From Cylindrodendrum hubeiense (lineage: Eukaryota; Ascomycota; Sordariomycetes; Hypocreales; Nectriaceae): 49,279 bases of DNA. The stretch's first letter is position 1. Each line of letters opens with the position of its first letter. The DNA lies in contig JAANBB010000308.1 in assembly GCA_014621425.1 (NCBI GenBank), positions 1-49,279 on the forward strand. Reading direction: 5' to 3'. The position numbers and the translations under genes are program-made. This document shows positions 42,563 to 49,279 of the stretch, piece by piece. The notes beneath the pieces were generated by a model, which was given only the letters and a program-made list of their open reading frames with translations, did not search any database and was not told the DNA's origin.

Positions 42563-45500
42563 ATGGAATCACCACCCAAGAGAATGACGCGTGCACGCGC
42601 CGCGGCCAAGGGCGGCGAGCCTGCCGTTAAGACAACCAAGATAATCACAGCCGCTGCGCGGGCAAAGAGCACAGCAACCGCCGGCACAAAAAGCACCGCC
42701 GCCAAGAGGAAAACAAGAGCGGATGAGCAAGACGAGGATGACGATGAAGCCCAACGCGAAGTCCCCGCACCGAGGCGGCCGCGAGGCCGACCGAAGAAGG
42801 TGGAGGACCCTGCAGAAGCTGAGGCACCCGCGAGGCCCACGCGTGGCCGAGCTACAAAGAAGACCGCCACAGAAGCCCCTAAGGATGAGGCCGCGCCAGT
42901 CAAAGCAACGCGAGGACGGCCAAGGAAAGTGGTCGCAGCAGCCCCGGCTGAGGAGCCGGTGGCCGAGCCAGTCAAGAAAACAACCAGAGCCCGAGCTACC
43001 ACAACATCAAGGACAACTACAGCAACGAGGCCCACCATCAAGAAGAGTGTCAAGTTCCAGGAACCTGATAAGGAGAACATCGAGCCGGCCGAGGTCAAGG
43101 AGCCTGTTCGTGGCGGGCTCCGTGGCCGACCAGCCAAGCGCGGTGCGGCCGTGGGCGCCCGAACCACCAGAGCGGCGGTAAGAACCGCAACGACAGACAA
43201 AAAGCCCCTGAGCCCTAAGAAGATGACCCAGATGCCCGTTTCGAAGGACGACTCCGAAGATGAGCTTGCAGGCGAATCGACCCCTGTCAAGCCATTGATG
43301 AAGAACCCTATCAAGCCGCCAAGCGCCGCCAACAAGACCCTACCAGCACCCTCTGAGGAAGAGACAGAGCAGCCCATCGATGCCGACACCGTCCTAAACC
43401 CCCCAGACCTGGGCACATCTGTCCTAACCTCTCCCGCGAGGAGGATAGCCTCCTCCGCCTTCAAGGACACCATGCGATCCCCAGCTCGACGAATTGGTCC
43501 CATTCAACTACCTGGCTCTACCTTGAAGCCGGTCGGGAACCTTACTGGGCAGACTGGAAACACGTCTCCATTCAAGGCGTCCCTCCTGCAGTCGGCTGCC
43601 AAGCGACCATCATCTCCCATTAAGAGCCTGAACTTTGGAGCTCCGAAATCTCAACAACCACAGTCGGCCATGAAGGCCTCGTTCCTTCAATCACCAGCAA
43701 AGCGATCCTTCCCCGGTATGGTGCCCCTCACCGAGCCTCGACAACGGGACCCGACTACTCTGGGTGCTTCGCCAGCCATGAAGCCTCTCGTCTTGTCAGG
43801 CCTCACCCCCGCCAACCTGGATCGGCCCTCGGCCAAGCTCATGATGGAGGACCAACCCGGAGAAGGTGTGAATGATCTCGAGGATGATCCTTTCACCGAG
43901 CCCATGGAGAGCCTGCAATTCCCTGGCCGACTGTCTGCCGTTCTACCCCGTCATGCCGACCCGGTTTTGAAGAAGGATATGGGCATTGTGGACGAGCCTA
44001 GTGCCGAAATCCAACTTGATGAAGCTCCCGATGCTGTGGAGATGGTTGAGGAGGCACACACCGAACTTGCACAGGTCGAGGAGCAGCTCATTGAAGAGCT
44101 TGCTGAGGAAGTTCACGAGGCTGACGATGAGATGGCTATTGATGAATTGGTTGCCGAGTCAGAATCCGAGGCTGAAGAGCCTGTATCTGCCAGCTCCAGC
44201 CCTTCTCAATCGCCTGTTCAATCTGAGAACCCCATTTTCCAGCTCAGGGAGAAGGACCTGGATCCTTACGAGAGCATGGACTCGGAATCTGAAGATGAAA
44301 TGGAGACCGGTGTTAAGGCAGTTCCGGCTACGCCGACTCATTTCGCTCACAAGACCCCCAAGACCCTGGGAACCGGTCGAAGCCAGGCCAAGGCACCTCG
44401 AGAGTCCCTCGGAGGCTTCACTGCTCTAGCCGAGCGATTTGGCTCCTGGTCTGCGGCGAGCCCTATTAAGATGGCACCCTTGAGTGCCACTGCTGCGGCA
44501 GAGCCAGTTTCCACGCAGTCATCGACCCCGGTTTCCCAAGTGTCCCACCACTTCTTTGAGGATGAGATGTCTGTCCGTCCTGAAGCCAACACGGAGACTC
44601 TTGAGAACCAGGCAGATGAGGTGGAGGAGCCTTCTTTCGATGACATCATGGTCACTGAGGAGGATGCCGCCCTGGCTCATGAGGCCAATGAGATGTCTCT
44701 CCTGGAGCCTGAAGTCCTCGAGGGGATCGCCAACTCAGATGCATTCGATGACACCCTCTCTGAGGCTAGCCAGGAGTATGGTGACGAGAACCTGCTTCCT
44801 GTGGATCCCGCCATCATCAACTCACACTCCACTGCTTTGATGACCCCTGTTCGTCCTGTCATGAGGGCCTTCAACACCACGACCAAGATTCCCTTGAAGC
44901 CCGCAGATGACTCTACCCCCAGCCCTCTCAAGAAGCGTTGTTTCACTGCTTCCCGGGTTGCCCCCAAGCGTCCCACTGGGCCCACCCGAAACGCAACCGT
45001 CATTTCTTACTCTCCCATGAAGGAGAGGAAGAGTCTGCCGGTTACCAACGTGGAGCTTGCCTCTGCCCCAGCCACTCCTGGCCCCGTCACCCCATCCAAG
45101 TCTGATCTCTGGTCATCCATTGGCACGCCTGCGCGTACCCCCCGACGGGATGTCGACCCTGCCTTGCTTCGTGGTGCCGTCGTGTTCGTGGACGTGCACA
45201 CCAGCGAGGGCGCCGACGCGAGCAGCATCTTTGTAGAGCTGCTCACTCAGATGGGAGCCAAGTGCATGAAGACGTGGACCTGGAGCCCTAGTGGTTCCGG
45301 AGAGGTGTCCTCCAGTAAGGTTGGAATCACCCATGTCGTCTTCAAGGATGGCGGCAAGCGGACACTGGAAAAGGTCCGCGAAACCAATGGCGTCGTCCAG
45401 TGTGTCGGCGTCAGTTGGGTGCTTGAGTAAGTGATTCCGTCCATTGTCTGGAGTACTAGACCATAAACTAACACGGAATAGCTGTGAGCGAGAGAATGAG

Positions 45501-46052
45501 TGGCTCGAAGAGGCCCCTTACTACATCGACACCAAGGTCGTTCCCCGTGGTGGCGCTCGTCGTCGCAAGAGCATGGAGCCCAAAGCCCTGGCCAACATGA
45601 ATGGCACTCTTGTCAGCAGCCCTGTCAAGGGTTCGCGGACTCCTAGCACTCCTATCACTTCCAAGAACCGACGCGAGAGCGCCAATTGGATGTACACTCC
45701 CTCAGAGCAGGCAGATGACGACATGGAGGAGGACCACGAATGGTCCAATTTGATGCTCACTCCCGTCCCCAAGACTCCCGCTCCGGATGCGGTTGCTCGA
45801 TATGCGGCCAACATTGTGCCGGGGACGCCCTCGGACGATGAGGAAGAGGACGACCTGGACTACTCCCCCACCAAGGAGAACCTGCTTATGCGGACGTGCC
45901 CGCCCAAGCAGAACCCCTATCGCGAGATGGGCACAGGCATTTTGAACAAGGACAAGGATGAGCAGGTGCTCATGAGACTCATGGCAGCCCGCCGTAAGAG
46001 CTTGCAGTTTGCCCCCAAGATTGGCAGCCCACTAGCTCGGGCCTGGCAGTAG
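42563..46052 (+). CDS. AT-hook and BRCT-domain nuclear protein
   Basis: Two exons (42563-45426 and 45482-46052, GTAAGT...GGAATAG) encode 1,144 aa. The start context is CAACCATGG. N-terminal AT-hooks (PRPRGRPKK type) are seen at about 71-79, 117-122 (TRGRPRK) and 186-192 (LRGRPAK), implying AT-rich DNA binding. The middle is long and disordered, with many SP/TP sites (SPARR, SPIK, SPAKR) that suit CDK phosphorylation. A single BRCT domain lies at about 868-970 (LLRGAVVFVDVH, THVVFKDG, CVGVSWVLD, ending CERENEWLEE), with the splice junction inside it. Two KEN motifs (DKENIEP near 170 and PTKENLL near the C-terminus) could be APC/C degrons. The pattern suggests a chromatin or DNA-damage/cell-cycle protein. 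I cannot assign it to a named orthologue. Confidence 0.88.
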
Positions 46053-46658
46053 ATGCCGTCATCATTTTGATTACTAGGATATTGTACATGGATTTGCATT
46101 TTGGGTTGGAGTGCAGTTTTGGTTTTTTGCCTCGCCGGATGGCAGGTGGCTGACACTCGTTTGGGAACTGGATACATCGGAACGGAGGCATACACATGAC
46201 CGTTGGTGTTTGGCGTTGGAGGGGCCTTGTTGATTTGAATTCTTGTATTGATACCCGATATTGTGAATCGGGGAAATTCGCTCGTTCATAAGAATATTGT
46301 AATGGCCCATGAGGTGCTTTTCAAGAGTTGCGAGTTTACCGAAGTGACCATTTGGAATGTGTGTTTGTTGTATTCATAATCCAGTTGAACCACTTGTTAT
46401 GGCTGTCTCCCAATTCCCACCGCCGTCTATGACATGTCGTGTACCCGTATCTGGTCTTCCTCTAGTGCGCGCTTTTGTGAGCTCGTCGCTCGATTCAGTG
46501 AGTCTTGAGGCAGACGGTCTTCGTGGTCGAGCTCTATATGTATCTATGGGTGGAGGCTCGGGCGATGTCCCATGATACCTGTCGACCGCGCATCGAAACC
46601 AACCCATCACGTTGTTTCCCTCCAGATTTTCTCATAATTTTCATATTCCAGCAGCTTC
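46053..46658. other. Convergent intergenic region
   Basis: This lies between the 3' ends of the BRCT gene (plus) and HYPK (minus). It holds both 3' UTRs, and no gene is supported. Confidence 0.5.
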
Positions 46659-46985
46659 TTACGCGGCAATGTACGCGCGCATGGCCTTGACAGCATCTCC
46701 CTCGTGGCTCTTGAGCAGCTCTGTGGCCTTGGGCTTGGGCAGCTCGAGCTCCTCGACGAGCAGGGCGACATCGGCGGGGTCGACCTTGACGTTCTTGGTG
46801 GACGAGCCCGTACCGGCGGCACCCTTGGAGGCGCCGCCGAGGGCCTTCATGGCCTTGCTCACGGCATCGTGGTCGACGTTGTTGGTGCCGGCGGACTCGT
46901 CGGCGTCGAGGCTGGCGAGCGCGGAGGCGGCCTTGCGGTCCTCGGCGGACTTGGCGGTGGTCTGGGTCTCGTCTTCGGCGGCCAT
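46659..46985 (-). CDS. HYPK: HYPK-like UBA protein (NatA regulator)
   Basis: A single exon encodes 108 aa. The N-terminal half is Ala/Asp/Glu-rich and includes the predicted long helix (DHDAVSKAMKALGG). The C-terminal 45 residues form a UBA domain like that of nascent polypeptide-associated complex alpha (VDPADVALLVEELEL, PKPKATELLKSHEGDAVKAMRAYI). HYPK binds the NatA N-terminal acetyltransferase (Naa15/Naa10) at the ribosome and tunes its activity; the complex has been studied from fungi. The absence of a NAC domain separates it from NAC-alpha, which is about twice as long. It is divergent from the DAHP synthase gene, with starts 891 bp apart. Confidence 0.88.
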   Translation of the reverse strand: MAAEDETQTTAKSAEDRKAASALASLDADESAGTNNVDHDAVSKAMKALGGASKGAAGTGSSTKNVKVDPADVALLVEELELPKPKATELLKSHEGDAVKAMRAYIAA

Positions 46986-47876
46986 TGCGTTGGAGGTTGG
47001 AGGGGGGTGGTGAAGGAGTTGGTGGTGGTGGTGTTGTTTGGTGTGGAGAGTTGAGGTTGAGATGGAAGCGGGATGGAGCTTTTAGGATGTGGGGTTGGGT
47101 TGTCGGTGGAGGGGCGCGGTCTATTCCATCGAGGGGTCGTTTTGCGCCGGGTTATAGGGTAGGCCAATTTCTCTTTGACGTCGCTGGCACCATCATAATA
47201 ACGAGACGGATAATGCGTGGATGTGCTGTGTTTAGAGAACCGGGCGCCTATAATCGACGTGTTCTTTATTACTTGCCGTTCAGTTGATATATATTGTGCT
47301 GCGATGAGAATCGACGCATGTTCCTACTTTTGCATGCACATAACAATTACTTGCTTACACACGGACACGGATCCTAGATCAACACTGTCCATATTTGGAG
47401 GAGTCATCTAACATGCTCTCAAGTAAACAAGACACCATCACCGCCTTATTCCTCATTACGTTACTCGCAAGGTGTTGACACGCCACAAACCGCCTTCACT
47501 AGCCACACTCTTAAAGGGCCAACCCCGCATATTATCGGCTTTGATTCGCCAATTGAGCTTCCGCTCTTGTCGTTGAACCGCAAATCCGTCGACCGACTTC
47601 GATTTTGTGCAGGGTATCCCGTATTTCTTTGTTCGAATCACTTTTGCCGTGACTCACTCGCACTCACCACAATCTCCTGGCCTTGACAACAGGGGACATC
47701 AGGCTATATTTACTTGGTCTTCTCATCTCCTACTCCCCTCTTGTTTAACTTTTCAAAAAGGAGAATCAAAAATCTATCCAGCGGCCGGTTCCGCCAAGCT
47801 CGGTGTTGCCCCTCCTTCGACTCATACAATACATCGCCTCTCCGTCTTCATCCTCACAACACCGCCACTTCTCACT
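46986..47876. promoter_or_regulatory. Bidirectional region between HYPK and DAHP synthase
   Basis: This holds both divergent promoters. I found no specific sites such as a clear GCN4/CPC1 element. The frame of the DAHP synthase is open upstream to 47607, but the conserved family start is at 47877, so the upstream part is read as leader. Confidence 0.45.
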
Positions 47877-49169
47877 ATGGATTCCTCACTCTCGCACCCC
47901 GAAGCCTGGAACCCAGCTTCCTGGCGCACAAAGCCCATCAAACAGTCACCGCCCTACGCTGAGCCCGAGAAGCTCGCAACGGCCGTCGGGGAGCTTACCC
48001 GTCTCCCGCCCCTCGTCCACCCCAATGAGATCATCACCCTCAAGGCCCACCTCCGCGATGTCGCCCAGGGAAATGCCTTCCTCCTCCAGGGCGGTGACTG
48101 CGCCGAGCTGTTCGACTACTGCCAGCAGGGTCCCATCGAGTCGAAGCTCAAGCTCCTCCTGCAGATGAGTGTCGTCCTCATTTGGGGCATGAACAAGCGA
48201 GTTGTGCGTATCGGGCGCATGGCCGGGCAGTACGCCAAGCCGCGCTCTAGCCCTACGGAAATGGTCGACGGCAAGGAGCTCCCCAGCTTCAGGGGAGACA
48301 TTCTCAACGGGTACCGTGTTGAGGACCGAGAAATCGACCCTAACCGCCTCGTCAAGGCCTACCACCACTCGGCCGCGACGCTCAACTACATCCGCGCAGC
48401 CATCGCCTCTGGAATCGCCGATCTCCACAGGCCGCTGGACTGGGGCCTCGGCCACGTCCGGGACCCGGCGCTCAAGGCAAAGTACTCGACCATCGCCTCG
48501 AGCATCCAGCAGACGTTGCGTTTCCTCCAGACCATCAATGCCCGCCCTGGCGAGCTCGAGTCTGTCGAGCTCTTCACTAGCCACGAGGGCCTCCTTCTCG
48601 AGTATGAGCAGGCGTTGACCCGGCTGCTCGAGAAGCCTCCGGCCGGGGGCCGGGCCTACAGCCCCACCCCCGGCGAGGACTCCGGAAAGGAGTACTACGA
48701 CACGTCGGCGCATTTCATCTGGATCGGCGATCGCACACGCCAGATTGACCACGCCCATGTTGAGTTCTTCCGCGGCATCGCCAACCCCATCGGCATCAAG
48801 GTCGGCCCCACGACGCCTGCGTCGGACCTCCTGGCCCTGCTACGCACGCTCAACCCGTCGCGGGAGCCCGGCAAGATTACCCTCATCACACGTTACGGCG
48901 CCTCGCGTGTGCGCGACCTCCTCCCGCAGCACATCCGTGCCGTCGAGGACTCTGAGTTTCGCCGGTGCGTTGTCTGGCAGTGTGACCCCATGCACGGCAA
49001 CACGCTGTCGACGCCCACAGGCATCAAGACGCGCCGCTTCGGCGACATCTACAAGGAGTTGCAGGAGACGCTGCGCATCCACAAGGACGAAGGCAGCTAC
49101 TTGGGCGGCGTGCACCTGGAGCTGACCGGTGACGCCGTGATAAGCTTTAGGCGGAAAATTTTCTTTTAG
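47877..49169 (+). CDS. Class II (plant/AroF-II type) DAHP synthase, C-terminus missing
   Basis: The enzyme condenses phosphoenolpyruvate and erythrose-4-phosphate in the first step of the shikimate pathway. The start MDSSLSHPEAWNPASWRTKP at 47877 matches the family N-terminus (PxSWRxKPI). Seen are the metal-ligand Cys75 (LLQGGDCAELF), IGRMAGQYAKPRS, the PEP/phosphate region (THFIWIGDRTRQ-like, IKVGPTT), CDPMHGN with His373, and YLGGVHLELTG with Glu415. After LTGDAV the family normally continues for about 40-50 residues including CDPRLN, whose Asp is the fourth metal ligand. Here nine unrelated residues and a stop follow (49169), in AT-rich DNA. The copy as read (430 aa) should therefore be incomplete. 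A donor-like GTGATA at 49137 with an acceptor beyond the window would also explain it. Class II enzymes in fungi often lie near secondary-metabolite genes, and none are visible here. Confidence 0.88.
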   Translation: MDSSLSHPEAWNPASWRTKPIKQSPPYAEPEKLATAVGELTRLPPLVHPNEIITLKAHLRDVAQGNAFLLQGGDCAELFDYCQQGPIESKLKLLLQMSVVLIWGMNKRVVRIGRMAGQYAKPRSSPTEMVDGKELPSFRGDILNGYRVEDREIDPNRLVKAYHHSAATLNYIRAAIASGIADLHRPLDWGLGHVRDPALKAKYSTIASSIQQTLRFLQTINARPGELESVELFTSHEGLLLEYEQALTRLLEKPPAGGRAYSPTPGEDSGKEYYDTSAHFIWIGDRTRQIDHAHVEFFRGIANPIGIKVGPTTPASDLLALLRTLNPSREPGKITLITRYGASRVRDLLPQHIRAVEDSEFRRCVVWQCDPMHGNTLSTPTGIKTRRFGDIYKELQETLRIHKDEGSYLGGVHLELTGDAVISFRRKIFF

Positions 49170-49279
49170 TTACTCATGTCACCATTATCGCTTGAGTTAA
49201 ATTCAGGCATCTTTGTTTACAAAGTATGCACATAATTTCATTTAAAAAATAAAAATCATAATTCAGCTCAACGTTCTGC

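Noticed and set aside
42523..43503. Minus-strand open frame of 326 aa
   Set aside because: It is antisense to the low-complexity N-terminus of the BRCT gene, and its Ser/Val/Leu-rich composition mirrors Ala/Lys/Glu codons.
47946..48758. Minus-strand open frame of 270 aa
   Set aside because: It is antisense to the DAHP synthase, has no recognisable domain, and is another codon-bias shadow.

Overview
The window looks like nuclear DNA of a filamentous ascomycete, most likely a Sordariomycete and possibly Hypocreales. Introns are short (44-110 nt) with GTRNGT-type donors and CTAAC-like branch sites. Genes are monocistronic on both strands, and one DNA transposon carries the C-to-T/G-to-A damage expected of repeat-induced point mutation (RIP). 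The protein set is also ascomycete-typical (RRN6-like, Spc25, MOZART1, PMT2, Rab4, Pns1, HYPK, class II DAHP synthase). I cannot name the species.

Layout. At 0.9-7.5 kb, three minus-strand genes encode a secreted/single-pass membrane protein with C-terminal repeats, a PITH-domain protein and the Pol I initiation factor RRN6. At 8.0-10.0 kb, two spindle genes lie in tandem: Spc25 (Ndc80 kinetochore complex) and MOZART1 (gamma-tubulin complex). At 10.4-19.1 kb are a CHY/RING zinc-finger E3 ligase, a cupin with a membrane tail, a PMT2-type protein O-mannosyltransferase and a Rab4 GTPase whose frame is broken by one base. At 22.1-26.3 kb are a Pns1/CTL-type transporter and an unusual ureohydrolase-fold protein.

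At 27.4-34.9 kb is an accessory island. A kinase-domain gene on the minus strand has been split by a 2,845-bp pogo/Fot-like transposon (29379-32223) inserted at a TA. Both halves have decayed through frameshifts and stops. Beside it is a gene for a long, low-complexity hexapeptide-repeat protein with no clear start codon. At 37.0-38.5 kb is a six-exon secreted FMN-dependent alpha-hydroxy-acid oxidase/dehydrogenase. At 42.6-49.2 kb are an AT-hook/BRCT nuclear protein, HYPK (the NatA-associated UBA protein) and a class II DAHP synthase whose conserved end is missing where base composition turns abruptly AT-rich.

The conserved genes are housekeeping functions (rDNA transcription, mitosis, glycosylation, traffic, aromatic amino-acid synthesis) and do not form a pathway together. 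The most informative part is the island. There the transposon boundary, target site, terminal structure and pre-insertion reading frame of the target gene can be read directly. Long intergenic stretches (19.1-22.1, 34.9-37.0 and 38.5-42.5 kb) show no gene I can support.
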